A DNA stretch of 64,000 nt from Azolla caroliniana. Its lineage: Eukaryota > Polypodiophyta. Of this stretch, positions 11,601 to 23,504 are shown piece after piece. Location: NCBI GenBank assembly GCA_043228905.1, contig JBHGNT010000015.1, forward strand, positions 7,998,001 to 8,062,000, given 5' to 3'. Both the position numbers and the translations under genes were made by a program. The stretch's first letter is position 1. Every line of letters starts with the position of its first letter. Under the pieces are notes generated by a model that did no database searches, had not been told where the DNA came from, and saw only the letters and a list, made by a program, of their open reading frames with translations.

Positions 11601-12824
11601 TAATTTCACTCCTCCAAGCTCTCACTTCCAGCATTCTCCTGGCTCCCCATCAACTGGATCTCCAAGAGGGTTTGGTCCCACCTCTCCAGCAAGGGGCGGT
11701 GCCCTAGGTAAAGCGGCAGCTTTGGGACAATATAGCAAGCGAATGGGTTGGGGATCGCCTGGATCGGGTACAAATCCAACTAGTGGAAATCGTAGTGCAG
11801 TTGCTGATAGCCCTACTTTCTGGCATGGTGGCCATCAAAATTCACCTTCAGGGAATGTTGAATCTCTTTCCAGTCCTCATGCTGAATCTCCTGTCCAGAG
11901 CAGCCAACTGGCTTCACCTCGCGGTTCATCTTATCATGCATCACAATTCAAACCCAGAAGTTCAAATCAAGCTTCTAAACATGCAAACTTTCTGCCAGCA
12001 AGTGCAGTAGTAATGCCGAAGATTCAATCAGCTTTAGTAGGTGGAGGCGACACATCACCACCATCTACTTCTGGTGATTTTAATCCTGAGTACAGGTATG
12101 ACAGACATCCTCATTGCTCGAGACGTTTTGGGGTGAGAAATACTATGTTTCTGCTCTGAATCTTATGTCATAATGCAGTGAGGAGTTGCTATTTGAGCAT
12201 GATGGAGGGGAGACTTTAGGTACCAATCTTGGTGCTACATCAAGCTCACTAGGAGCAATGGCTGGTGACGTGCATTTTCCTGGTTCCCTTAACCTAGATG
12301 ATCAAGCCACAAGAATGCATATGCCTCTACAGGAGGGATTGCAGTTTGCTGTTTTAAGGTAAAATCATCAACCAAATCACAATTGTGCTCTCTAATGGGT
12401 GCTAACTTATATTTATACTTGGAACTCATTCTAGACAAGGTGGTATGCTGGTGGAGAGCAATCCACATGTTTTCCCAAACTATGCATGGAGTTTAGCTAG
12501 GCCACCACACCATGGTCATCACTTCAACCAGATATCTCCTAGTAGACTTGGGCAGCAATCAGCGCAATCATTTCCTCATCTGCATCAGCAGCACCAAACA
12601 CAGTACCAGCCCAGTTCCAATCAATGGGAAGCACTTTCACATAACCAATACCATCCTCAGGGTAAGGCAGCACTTAAATCAAATGAATGTATATGATTTT
12701 CTATGTTTCTTAAAGACCATTCATTTCACATGATTTTTGTCGTGTCCTCTCATATTTTTAAACAGGCCAGAGAAATGGATCATTGAGTGTCGCCTTCCCC
12801 TCCCCTTTTCCTAGAAAAGATTGA
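5700..12824 (+). CDS. YAK1: YAK1-type dual-specificity kinase (DYRK family), 18 coding exons
   Basis: The spliced product is 944 aa; plant YAK1 is about 950 aa. Exons: 5700-5882, 6449-6651, 6728-6881, 6988-7097, 7213-7282, 7406-7488, 7567-7645, 7723-7763, 8328-8453, 10041-10182, 10308-10425, 10492-10574, 10863-10937, 11043-11117, 11269-12095, 12179-12358, 12435-12661, 12766-12824. All phases join without a break. The kinase domain is about residues 130-480, with GQGTFGQV (136-143), the AVK lysine near 158, catalytic HCDLKPEN (255-262), DFG (278-280) and the DYRK-type YSY in the activation loop (290-292). The C-terminal half is Gly/Ser-, then Gln/His-rich and probably disordered. Plant YAK1 is known to act in TOR and abscisic-acid growth signalling. 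A 5' UTR intron probably ends at 5681 (TTTTGCAG). The gene is convergent with U2AF35. Confidence 0.93.
7283..7405 (+). other. YAK1: GC-AG intron in YAK1 (intron 5)
   Basis: Exon 5 ends ...ACCAAACAG and the intron starts GCAAGA at 7283, with the acceptor CTTGCAG ending at 7405. The reading frame (NFTKQ then [10 protein letters not shown]) matches the conserved kinase sequence only with this junction. Every other YAK1 intron read here starts with GT. GC-AG introns are a known minor class spliced by the major spliceosome. Confidence 0.85.
9050..9860 (+). repeat. Three successive tandem duplications inside YAK1 intron 9
   Basis: Intron 9 (8454-10040) is swollen by direct repeats. A roughly 60-bp unit (TTTACTGATGTCTTTCATGA...) occurs near 9050 and 9110. 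A roughly 235-bp unit beginning at GGGAGATTACATCTTAAAAT occurs near 9157 and 9388. A roughly 130-bp unit (TATAGTCATCAT...TTCGTGCATA) occurs near 9594 and 9728. Copies are nearly identical, so they arose recently. No terminal inverted repeats were seen. Confidence 0.85.
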
Positions 12825-15800
12825 AGGATGGATTCATAGCTAGTCTTATAGGATGTGTTCTTCAATCCCTTTGGGGAATTCAATTATATGAAAAGCCATT
12901 AATTCTTAGCAGCTTGAAAAAATTGTGAGCAAGCTCCATAATTGTCAAAATTTCAGAGCAATCTTCAATATAGGATAATGCAGTGAATGGCCGGTTGTCT
13001 TGGGTGCACTGAATAGAACAAGAAGCAGATGCAGTTGCAAAGCTTGCCAGTCTTTTAACAATGGCATGCCAGACTGCTACATTCTTCGGTTCCATCTTTT
13101 CCAGTTAGTTTCTTCCCTGCATCAGCAGCAGACTTCAGGCTTGGTTAAAGCACAAAACTAGAAATGAAGTGCTTTTTAGCTCCAGAAACTTCCCAGCCTA
13201 TTTATAAGAAAACGCAGACTTCAGCTACTATTACAACTGTTACTAGGGCAATCTGATGGTTATAAGAGTTGCTATGCTGATCTATATAATCATGGATGGA
13301 TTCTGGGGATAACAACTAAAATGAAGTAAAGTGTCCAGAAGGGCTCTTCATTTGTGAAAGGAATCAATGCAAAACTATTATATTCTATAATATCGAGCGC
13401 TGAATTGCTCTTTCAGCAGTGTTTCATCAGGTCAGTGAATGGAACTTCTCTTTCGACAGATTATCATACAGCCCTATGAAGTCATTCTATGTCATTCAAA
13501 CCTGATATGCTGGAATCATGGACGGATCATTCTCTCATGCTTCGAGTGTTTGGAATATGTATGGTTCCATGGTCATCTTGGAGAACTTCTCTAAGTGTTT
13601 GTATTCTATATATTGGCGCACGAGTGGGGTTTCCCATTATTTGTATACCAAATAATATTGTGATGATGCATTGGCTATTTCCATATTTTCATGTTATGAA
13701 CCTTGGGATACATACCTGTGCACATAACAATACGATGCATTTTCTACTCAACTTTGCAGTGAAGAATATTTTAAAATTTCTGAAAGGCTTCAGTGAGAGC
13801 TGTCTTCAATTATGCTGCCTCCCGTCCACAAAGGAAATCCTGTTTTTAAAGCATGAAGTTCACCATATGTTAAAAAGTGAACCTGTTTTTTTAATATCAT
13901 TACTTTGCCAACCACCAAGGCTTTTTAACACAAATAGAGTATAAATCTTGTTTTTAACCTCTTAGCTTTTTAGCATGATAACCATTTAATCCTAATGTTC
14001 TTTCTTAGGCATCAATTGTTTCAAATAAAGCAAGTCTCTTCCTAGCCTTTGAAACCTTAGTAATAACCAAAATTGTGCTTGAATGCTAACAGTGACCGCG
14101 AAGGTTTTGGAATGGATTGCTACGGTATGAGAACTTCAATGTGGTCATCTGTAAATGTGTTTTCATAGATGTGGCAATAGTTATACGGGAGGTTGTAGTT
14201 TGTGTCAGGAATATCTATCTAATGTGTCTCCTCTTTGAATGGAAGGACATTCATTTCTGAATGAAATCTTTGCTCATCATGAGGTTGCAAATTGGTTTAT
14301 TGAAGACTAGATGATAGCTATGTTCAGGAATTGAATCTTTGTACCTTAATTTAGGTGATGTAAAGCTTCAAGAGGTCAACTGATTTCCTTACTGCATGCT
14401 TATTGCTCTTTGATCTGATGGTAACGTTGTTCTTTTTTTAGTTGTAGCATAAAAAAGTCTCTAGGTAGGTAGTTCACGCAATCAATCATAACTTTAGGTA
14501 AAAACTAAGACAAAAAAATAAGAGTTCATAACTACTAATATCTGATGATTGATGCTTGATCTATTTTCATACTTATATCTTACAAGCTTTTTGCACTAGA
14601 TTTCTATTTGTTTTGTTATATCTTTATTGAGCTAGTAGTGTACATTAAATTAATAAAACTAGATCTTATGTAATAAACATAGCTCACACAATCATAACCA
14701 ATGTGAACACGTCTACAGGAATATCCACCAAGAATTGATTAAATCAGACATTTTGCTTGCAGTAATCTCTCCTTTGTGTTACATTAATAAATACCATCTG
14801 ATAATTTCAGCTAGCTAGAAGGCCATGTCATTTTTATTTATCTTGAACCATCCTGGTTACAAATATGAAATTTATTCAAGAAAATACACAACACCACACA
14901 ATTATCCATTCATTTTATACCATGTTGGAAATGAACAAAGAGGATCTTGAAAAATGACAATGGCAACCTAATTTCTGGCATTTCACTCTTGGCATAAATG
15001 AGTAAATCTTACAACATGATTGACTGATCCATTCAGTTACATGTAACCCATATCTTGGGCCTCTACCAATATCCTTGTTAGTGATGATACAAACAAGTAG
15101 TCTACCAATATTATCCACTGTGGAGAGGATCATCACCCAGTGCACACAGATGGGAAAACAACATTTGATTATCTTTTTGACAAAGAATGGACCAGTCACC
15201 TGGCAATTATATGGTCAGCAGAAACCAATCCCGCATCGTTCTGAGTACAACATTAGTCATGGATTTCAACATGCAATCCATTTCTAAAGTGTTAAAGCAC
15301 CTCCTTCACTTAAAAGTATTAACTAAAATCCCTATAATAATACCTTCTCTTAATACAAGGTATATACATCATTGGTAGAGAGAGCACATAATCCATGTGC
15401 TAATCTGACCACAAGTTCAATAACAAAAAATTTATTCTAGGAAAAGGGTCATTTAGGGGCATAAAATCATCTCATCAAAAGTTGAACAGACAAAAGGAGA
15501 TGCGATTTGCAATCAAAATCAGAGAAAAGTAAGAGCAAGGAAATAAACATGATTAACGACGCATTAAGAGTAAAAGAAAGTCTAGAAACCAACAGTGCAA
15601 ATTATGCAACTGGAAGAGCTTTATTAAGGCATAAAACATTATCATTCATTGCTTTTCAAAGAGTTTTTAAATTAATGGAAAGGCAGCTATCCACAGGGAC
15701 GGTATGATGCCATTGCATTAAAATAAGTCTTGTGGCACGGTACAGAAGACATCATTCCCGAGTCACCCATTTCATTTCACTTAATCCATTTGACCATCAT

Positions 15801-16500
15801 ATAAATTGAGTCTTAGAAAAAACCCTCTTTAACAGTAACAGCTTTGGACAAAGCCCTCAACTATTCCTCTCAGACTCTAGCATCATCATTTGCATTTCAA
15901 CTTCTTCCGGATGGCTTAATTATTTCTTGATATCTGAGTGAAAGTCCAAATTTCAATACAATGGCAATCAATTTTTTCCACATAAAACATGATTGATAAT
16001 CTACCCTTGAGACTTGGTGAAAGAAAGTATCCACACATTTTCAATATCCATAAGCGTTTTTAATCAAATCTCTTTCTATGCTTTATATTATTGAACCCTT
16101 TCCTCGGTAAACAGTACAAATAGAAAAGGGTACATGGCATCTAAGTTAATTCAACCTGTTGAGATCAAAACCTGTTAATTCAATCTTTTCATGTAAAAGC
16201 ATAGCCTGAAAAACTCCTGCACTACATTTCACATTAGCACACTTTGTCATGGACTTCAAACAGTATTGACTAACTGATATATACTATTAACCAGCATCCT
16301 TTCCTTGCCACACTTGATAACATCGAAGGGAACCTGTAAACAAAGCTAACAATTAGATCTAAACATAGGATTACTCCATAGAATCATGGAAACCTCAAAC
16401 CTGCATCTAATAGACATGAGCACTTCCTGCTTTTTGAAGGCTAACTAAAAAAATGAAGCTCTCCATTCAAATAATCACACCATGCATGCACAACAAGGAC
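12825..16500. other. YAK1 3' UTR and AT-rich intergenic sequence
   Basis: About 3.7 kb between two convergent genes. The first part is YAK1 3' UTR and the last part probably U2AF35 3' flank. The longest open frame (13489-13944, 151 codons) has no recognisable motif, is AT-driven and lacks support. No transposon ends, RNA genes or repeats were recognised. Confidence 0.5.
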
Positions 16501-16504
16501 ACTC

Positions 16505-16665
16505 AAACACATTACACAATAAACAAAACACAAACACATACACACACATTCACATACACATCCACGCACACATTAGTGTACAAAAAGATATATGCATACA
16601 TATACACATATATACAGACAGACAGACATGTACATGTACATGTATGTACGTATATTATGTATGCG
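16505..16665. repeat. Mixed (CA)n, (TA)n and (GACA)n microsatellite
   Basis: Bases 16527-16570 are CA-rich. They are followed by TATACA steps, three GACA units (16617-16628) and alternating ACATGT/TGTATG steps to about 16665. The block lies in the 3' flank of U2AF35. Confidence 0.8.
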
Positions 16666-16735
16666 TATATGTAAGAAACTAAATCTAAAACTTCAAAACT
16701 TGCAATGAATAGGTCATCCTCAAAAACCAGCAAAC

Positions 16736-16834
16736 CTGCACAAAATCAAATTACATGTGAGCTACATACAAAGTAGCTGCCACACCAGCACAAAAAGGAG
16801 GGACTCATATGGAAACATTTAGGCAAAAGATTAC
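16736..16834 (-). other. Probable intron in the U2AF35 3' UTR
   Basis: On the minus strand the sequence ten bases after the stop reads TGCAG then GTAATC (donor at 16834). A pyrimidine-rich TTTTGTGCAG acceptor ends at 16736. It is so close to the stop that it should not trigger nonsense-mediated decay. It is inferred from splice consensus alone. Confidence 0.5.
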
Positions 16835-16841
16835 CTGCACA

Positions 16842-18726
16842 TTATTGTTGATATCCATCACCGTTCTCATCATTAGAATGCCGTTGCCCATCTCGCTCTC
16901 GATTCCATTGTTCAATTTTTGCTCTCCTTTCAGCACTTCCTTCCCTAACAGGACTTTTATGTGACCTATGACCCCTATCTTCTTCTTCAGGTCTCCTATA
17001 TCGCCGCCCATTTCTTTCATGTCTATGACCATCTGCATCACTGTGCCTATAACCTCGGCCTCCACTGTAAGAATGACGATGGTCATCATGATACCTTTCT
17101 CGTATTGGACTTCGGCTCCTGCTTCGGCTATTATAGCTGCTATGCTTTCTATAACTTCTAAATAGCTTTCTCCGCAGCTCCCTTCTCAAAAAAAGAAAGC
17201 CTTGTATTGTAGCTCATCAACACTACTTTCTTTTGCAGAAAGAAGAAATGGCAAGGAGATGGAGGCAGAAAAGAAGACTCAATTACCTGCTTATCTGTTT
17301 TAAATGCATAAAGTTGCAATAACCTTCTCTGTTGCAACAATTTTCCTCATACTGCCTGCACGTGGCTTCTCTGAAGTCTGTTACTGGAGAGAATTCGACA
17401 ACAATAGGCCGCCCTGCACCCAATAGGATAACTTGATCGATGGGTACTCAATTCTAGCTTCTAGTGTTCAGGAAACCAGTTTCTAAAGTTTCTATTAAAA
17501 TCCTGTACATTTCTGGTTCTCCTAGTTTCATACATAAATAAATAAATAATTTGAGCTTGAGGACAAGCAAATACCAGCATAAAATCGCCCTGTCATCCCT
17601 CGTAAAGCTGCTGCTGCCTGATCTTCCTCTCGAAAATGAGCATATACATTACCAATCTGCATACCCATTTAATCCAATTATGGATTGTTTTTCATGTAAA
17701 GAAAGCCCCAAGCATTGATAAAATATATACATACATATGTGTGTGTGAGCACTCACCATATGATCAGCCATGTTGTCGCATACATTCAAGTTCTCCAGCT
17801 CACCAAACTTGCTAAGTTCTTCAAAAATGTCTTCATAGAAATCCTGAAGGGAAGGGGGGGATCAAAGTCAGGAACCTTATGAAGCATATAATGCCAACAT
17901 ATGCACGGGAACACGATAGGAAAAACAGTCATTTTGTCACAAGAAGTTGAAGAGGAGTCCTATAAAAGCAAGTTCAACCGAGATGCCTGTCAAAATTTTC
18001 ATCTTTGCGGATGGAAATATTCAGAAAGGGAACAAATTACAGAAGCATATATGGAGGTATGATAATCTCTCATAATTTCGTATATGGAAAATAAAATACT
18101 GTGAGTGTAAGTAAGATGGAAGCATTTACACACGGGAATGGCAATATGCAGATTTTATACAGAAAATCATCCCATAAAGCCATAGTATTTTTTTCTCTCA
18201 TAGGTTTGGGACCATTCTCTTCGAAAAATCTAAATATTGGTAATATTCTTCTCAAGATTTTCCGAAGTGCAAAAGCCAACATATTAAGTTACATAAGCAA
18301 GATTCTCTGGCTCATTATCATATTGCTTGTTGTTAATGTGAGGATTCCAGATGCGAGAGTGAGCATGGCGGAAGAATGCACACGCTAAAACAAGAAGAAG
18401 GAAGTCGAAATTTTGCAATTTGGCGTTTGTTAAGTTGAGTTGAGTTGAGTTGTTGTGGAGGGAGAATAAAGAAGAATAGGAAATACCTCAAAATGCTCCT
18501 GGATCTTGTGAGGATCCATGGTTGTGTTGGGGAGTTCGATGCCGAGAGCAGTGGTGTAGTCAGGGCGTTGGTACATGTTGGAGAAGAGGAGTGTGGGGCT
18601 GACGGAGGGGCGGTTGTGGATGCGAGAGCAACGGTCTCCATGCCGGCATGCCCCGATCTTGAAGTAGAAGGGGCAATTCACGCGGTCCTTCTCCGTGCCA
18701 AAGATGGATGCCAAGTGCTCCGCCAT
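16842..18726 (-). CDS. U2AF35: U2 snRNP auxiliary factor 35-kDa subunit, 5 exons
   Basis: This is the small subunit of the U2AF dimer, which recognises the AG of the 3' splice site and pairs with U2AF65 in the nucleus. Exons in transcript order: 18726-18487, 17843-17757, 17656-17575, 17413-17287, 17181-16842. They join in phase to 291 aa; plant U2AF35 is about 280-300. The start [20 protein letters not shown] is the conserved N-terminus. Two CCCH zinc fingers flank a U2AF-homology [23 protein letters not shown] (about residues 18-37), and [19 protein letters not shown] after the [11 protein letters not shown] block. The RRM carries [11 protein letters not shown] and [17 protein letters not shown]. 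An RS-rich tail (SRSRSRSP) completes it. In finger 2, most plant proteins have ENNCNRGG where this one has ENCCNREG; the zinc ligands are kept. Confidence 0.95.
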
Positions 18727-19109
18727 TCAATCAATTAATTGCCAAGTGCTCCCCTCCTGTAAACTAACTAAAAACTCTAAAGAAGAAGATGAGAGCAGAC
18801 TGCCCAACTCCGCCCCAACTCCACCCCACCCCACCCCACCCCAGAGGAGGGATGGAAACCAAAGAAGACGAGAAGATATATATGTATACGTATATGTATA
18901 TGTATATGTATGTCTGACGTTCGTAGCGAGCAAGTTGGAAGTGGGGAGAGGGAGGAAAGAAGAGAAAAGAAAAGAAAAAGGGAAGAAGGAAGGCGTCTCT
19001 GCCGGCCTGCCTCTGTTTGTCTTAGTATTATGTATATGTAGTACTTCTCCTCTGTTTTTAGGGCCTGACTTACCATTAACAAAACAATTTCTTCTTCTTT
19101 TTAAACCTA

Positions 19110-19141
<32 letters not shown>

Positions 19142-19325
19142 ACCACCACCACCACCACCACCACCACCACTACATACTATGTACTACATTTTCTTTCCTT
19201 CCTTCTTTCTCCATGCCTCCTTTTGACTATGAACCATAACGATATGGATACGCCTCGACAAGCTCCCCATTTGGAGTTCCATATTCCCCATGACTAATGA
19301 GCCTCCACATTCCACAAGGTTCTAG
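18727..19325 (-). promoter_or_regulatory. U2AF35 upstream region with microsatellites
   Basis: This is the 5' flank of the minus-strand U2AF35 gene. It contains a CCCCA repeat (about 18818-18842), a GTATAT-type repeat (18885-18912), A/G-rich stretches, (CT)n at 19112-19141 and (CCA)n at 19143-19170. No TATA box at a convincing distance was picked out. Long open frames here (poly-Val or poly-Ser) come from the repeats. Confidence 0.55.
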
Positions 19326-19329
19326 TGAG

Positions 19330-19630
19330 AGAGTGTGTGTTTTAGTGAGTTAATGAAGACACAGAGTGACCTTATAAAAAGCACCCTCCTCCTACTTTGT
19401 AATAGTCGGTTAATCTCCTTTGTAATACTCGTATCGTTGTAATTGTTCTCCACTTCTTGGTAATACATACATCCATCTTGAGTACTTCATTTTTCTATCT
19501 ACCTATCTAGATTGTGTTTCTCTTCTCTCCTCTCCTCTCCTCTTTCCACACACACACAACACAACACAAATCCTTAATCTATTCCACTGCATAGAATCAC
19601 ACTCGATTCATTACATGGTATCAGAGCGCG
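19330..19630 (+). mobile_element. Copia element A: 5' LTR (left edge uncertain) and primer binding site
   Basis: The right edge is clear. The LTR ends ...CATTACA at 19615 and is followed by TGGTATCAGAGCGCG (19616-19630), the primer site matching initiator tRNA-Met that is typical of plant Copia elements. A TATA-like CTTATAAAAAG lies at 19370-19380. The left edge near 19330 is a guess because no partner LTR survives. Confidence 0.7.
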
Positions 19631-19783
19631 TGGTTTAGCATATCCACTAAGCCCACCCGACTCATAGTGGTTGTGCATTCAATACGCCGACGACAAATCC
19701 AGCTATCAGCTATCGTAGTGCCACTACATAGCTCGTGTCTAAAGAAGAAGAAGAAGAAGAAGAAGGAAATCTTCATCAATATA

Positions 19784-21648
19784 ATGAATACTCAAATGGC
19801 CAACGGTCTCCCTAGCGAGAAGTTGGACAAAAACAACTTTGCATATTGGGAGTACAAGATGCACCAATACCTTGTCGGCCAAGGCTATTGAGGCTACATT
19901 CAAGGAGCACAAGAAAACAAACCCGACCCAAAGGATGTTGACTACTCAACATGGGAGCAAGCGGCAAGCCGAGTGATGTATTTCTTGGCAACATGTGTCC
20001 ATGACCACATGCTCCGCTACATTCGAGAAGTCAAAACACCGAAGGAAGCGTGGGAAAATCTAAGGAAGATTTTTGCGGCCAACACGACCGCAAGAAAGCT
20101 TCAACTCCGCCAAGAGTTGAACAACATCCAACAAAGAGAGATGTCCATCACAAGCTACAACTTGAAGATCAAGGAGCTTTGTGAGTCACTCGGCTCGATA
20201 AACGTCAACGTGGAGGATGATGAGATGGTGCAAATATGCCAACTAGGCGGCCTCGCACCATGGTTTGGCGCGATGACAACAAACGTTCTAGCAAGGGAGA
20301 ACCATCCCTCTTTCTTTGATCTTCAATCAATGTTATTGGTTGAAGAAAACCATGTTCGAACCAAGAGCAACACCTCGGAAGGTCAAATGCTCTACACACA
20401 CTCGGACGGAGGAAGAGGACGCAATCGATCAAGAAGAGGCCAAATTGGCCAAGGATGAGGTGGACGAGGTCCGACCTATGAAAATAATTCCCAATTTCAA
20501 CAAGAAAACGAAAACAGTTGAGAAACGTTCAGAAGAAGGGGGAGCTACCATGCTGATCCAAGCCGACAAAACAACTCAATCGAATGTGGATATTGTGGTA
20601 AAATCGACCACCACGAAGAGGAATGTCGGAAGAAGAAGTGTGAGTCAGCTTCCACAACCCGAAAACTAACTAATTAGCCCACCAACTCTGACTATGATGA
20701 CCATGGCGGAATGTTCGTGATGAGACATAGAGCAAATTATATGTCAGCTTCTATCTAGTATGGAAGTCGTATGGTTCGTTGACTTTAGTGCTTCGAACCA
20801 TATGACGCCTCATCAAGAATGGTTCTGAGACTTACGCGAGCCTGATCGGCCCGACTATGTTGAGACCAGAGATGACACTACTCATCCGATTCAGCACATC
20901 GGCAATGTCCCATTTGGCAAAGAAGGCAACTCCAGGCACTTTTGGATCTATCCAATGCGTCACAAGAATGAAGTGTTCATACACTTCCAAAAGTTCAAAA
21001 GAGGAGTCGAAAAGGAAACTGACCAACATATTTGGTGCCTTCGATCAGACGGAGTCAAAGAGTATTTCTCCAATGAATTTTTAGCCTTCCCTCACAAAGA
21101 AGGAATTCGGCGAGAATTTTCGTGTCGACATACATCACAACAAAACGGAGTAGTTGAACGCAAAAATCGGCACATCCTCGAAGTAGCACGAGCCATGCTG
21201 AACGAAAAGCACATGCCAAAGTCGTATTGGCCCGAAGCAACATGCACAACCGTCTACCTAATGAACTGATGTACGACATCCAACGTGCACAAACTTACCC
21301 CTCATGAGAAGTACTATGGAAAGAAACCATATCTAATCCCATGTAAGGATATTCGGCTCAATTGCATACGTGCACATTCCCGAGGAAAAGCGGCAAAAGC
21401 TATATCAAAGGTCCAAGAAATGTATCATCATAGGATACTCATTGGAGCAAAAGGGGCATAAATGCTTCAACCCCTCTACTCGCAAAGTTCGTGTAAGTCG
21501 AGACATAGTATTTGACGAATCCGAGCCAACTCCCCCCGAACAAATCACGATCGATTTTGAAGACAACCCGGACAAAGACGAACCACTAATGGCAATAGCT
21601 GAAGGAGAGTCTGATCTCAACCAAATTGAGTGGACCACAAGAGCTTGA
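19784..21648 (+). pseudogene. Copia element A: gag and integrase remnant, truncated
   Basis: Gag starts at ATG 19784 (MNTQMANGLPSEKLDKNNFA). It has a TGA at 19889 replacing a Trp codon, then an intact UBN2-like gag run to 20458, and in another frame a zinc knuckle (CGYCGKIDHHEEEC). A protease fragment (VWFVDFSASNHMTPHQEWF) appears near 20765-20827. An internal deletion then joins it to the second half of integrase (LRSDGVKEYFS...TSQQNGVVERKNRH) and the integrase C-terminus (EEKRQKLYQRSKKCIIIGYS). Homology stops at about 21648, where a minus-strand Gypsy fragment begins, so RT and RNase H are lost. Confidence 0.85.
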
Positions 21649-21649
21649 T

Positions 21650-22210
21650 GGAACCGCACTTCATCGTCCTTGGGCAAGGCTTACTACAAGGTTGTCATGG
21701 ACATGTTGCCGCTTGTCTACGTACTATCCATAATAAGTACGTGATCAATGACATCCTCAGGTGGTTTCCTTGTAAAATCGACCACCGCTAAGGTTGTCCG
21801 CATGGGCTCGCGAAGGGCCGACAAAAATGTTTCTTTAAGTTCATCCGCTGGGGGTGACAGTGTTAGCTGGCACCGGAGACTTTGGAAGCGAATAACGAAC
21901 TGTGGAACGGTTCCGTGGGCGTCCTAGCAGATTGCGTAAAACTAACTCATCAATTCACGTTGTGGGATCTGATGATGGAATAGTCGGAGGAACTTATCCT
22001 TCCACTGGTCAAAATTGGGGAATTTTGCCAAGTCGTGTTGCGAATACCAGTTCGCCGCCTATCCATCCAAGGATAACCCGAACTTGGCTATTTTGGACGC
22101 ATTCGTGTCGGCCTCCATAGCCGTTGGGACTCGTGGTTGGCTTGCCACGTGGTTAGGAAGGCGCGCATGTGCGTCTCCACGTCTGTCGTATGCGCTACCC
22201 GTATGAATCA
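21650..22210 (-). pseudogene. Gypsy element K: gag remnant
   Basis: The minus strand carries broken gag of the same family as Gypsy M and G: ADTNASKIAKFGLSLDG, then a FLRLFHHQIPQREL-like block, FVIRFQSL, and ALPKDDEVRFHQAL near the left end. Homology ends abruptly against the Copia A integrase fragment. Frameshifts and stops are frequent. Confidence 0.7.
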
Positions 22211-22520
22211 AAGTACTATGACTCTGACTGTTGTGGAAACTGAACCTGAGCCGGCTACAACTGACTAGTGACGTGCACAATACGCAAAGCACATAAGGAC
22301 TCTCAACATAGATAAAAACTTTTGACACAAGACACAGAAACATAGTATGAGCAAATAGATTTCTTTTATCAAAGAGCAACTCGATACAGTACAAATCGAT
22401 CCAACTTTACATCCTTTCCATGTCCCTTTTCTTAGGATCGGAACCGGCCACAACCGGTTTCTCGTATGTATATTCGGGTGCAAAGAGTCGAGTAAGATAG
22501 TACACAAACAGAAAACAAAA
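22211..22520 (-). mobile_element. Gypsy K leader and probable LTR remnant
   Basis: Similar in order and content to 3720-3990 (GAGCCGGCTACAACTGACTAGTG, then AT-rich sequence, then CCTTTCCATGTCCCTTTTC). It lies upstream of a gag remnant in the same orientation. Ends are not resolved. Confidence 0.4.
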
Positions 22521-22539
22521 AGTCAAAGAGACACAAGAT

Positions 22540-22919
22540 AATGGTGTAATCGATCACCGTCATATCCCTCTGTCGGATATTGTTGAGCTCTTGATGGAAC
22601 TGCAACTTCCGGGTTGTGGTACTCGCGGCGAAAATCATCTTCAAATTTTCCCAGGCCTCCTTTGGCATCTTTGCATCCTGAATGTAGCCCAACATCTGAT
22701 CGTGCACACAGGATGCAAGGCAGTACAAGACTCTACTTGTCGCCTACTCCCACATTGGAAAATCCTTGTGTGTCGATTCTGGCGCTACTTCGTTTTCTCC
22801 ATGGATTAACTCTAGTAGCCATGCCCGAGCAGGTACTAGTGCATCTTGTACTCCCAAGATGCGTAGTTGCTTCTATCCAACTTCTCTATAAGAAGATCAC
22901 TACCCATTCCTCTATCCAT
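22540..22919 (-). pseudogene. Copia element B: N-terminal gag
   Basis: The start ATG on the minus strand is at 22919 (MDRGMGSDLLIEKLDRSNYA), and gag continues with stops to RQRDMTVIDYT near 22545. The order matches gag of Copia A and D (KLD.SNY..W.YKM, then FPMWE.ATSRVLYCLAS, then KEAWENL). The rest of the element is missing beyond the Gypsy K junction. Confidence 0.8.
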
Positions 22920-23015
22920 TTTCTTCTTGTATGTTCTTGTCTGGGGATTAAGGTTTCTCTGTGATGAAACACTTGTCAACAGCAGAGGATTCTCAACCCT
23001 TGCGCTCTAATACCA

Positions 23016-23484
23016 TGTAAAGATTTAAGTGCGGAAGCTAAATAGAACACAACTGACTCAGTTAGACAGGAGTAGAGAAAACACAGAAAATCAATGGAGA
23101 AACACAGAACACATGAGAGACTGAGAGACCAGAAGACTCAAACCTCAATTCAAAAATAATATGCTCTGTACATACAAGTGTGCTCAGAGAGCACTTTTAT
23201 ACAAGCCTTGACTATGGGCTCACACAAGTATTATCATTACTTTAATGCTCATGAACGAGCCTGACACTAACTCGGCCCATAATATTCCTATTTACTAACA
23301 TAGGAATGTAGGCCCCTAACACTATAACTACCTACTAAACTAGGAGTGTAGGCATTTAACGGTCTGCCGACTCCTTGCGGATCCGGCTCTCCGATCCAAT
23401 CCAGGCGTAACCGATCAATCTTCATCCAATCCGATTCTCAGCTTGTTCATCCGATCCAGCCCATGTTGAGCTTGCTTCTCAACA
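23016..23484 (-). mobile_element. Copia element B: 5' LTR
   Basis: On the minus strand the LTR runs from TGTTGAGAAGCAAGCTCAAC (23484) to ...AAATCTTTACA (23016). TGGTATTAGAGCGC (23015-23002), a one-mismatch initiator tRNA-Met primer site, follows at once. Its first bases resemble the LTR of Copia D (TGTTGAGCGGCAAGCTCAAC), including the inverted repeat GTTGAG/CTCAAC. The lineages are therefore related although the LTR bodies differ. Confidence 0.8.
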
Positions 23485-23504
23485 ATTAGCAACATCTACA
23501 ACAA

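Noticed and set aside
13489-13944. 151-codon open frame between YAK1 and U2AF35
   Set aside because: No motif, AT-driven composition, no splice or start context, and no resemblance to a known family; most likely chance or 3' flank.
18727-19297. Frames with poly-Val, poly-Thr or Ser/Leu runs on both strands
   Set aside because: Produced by (CT)n, (CCA)n and GTATAT repeats upstream of U2AF35.
23016-23484. This LTR belonging to the plus-strand Copia C next to it
   Set aside because: A tRNA-Met primer site and Copia B gag follow it on the minus strand; Copia C has its own diverged primer site at 23505.
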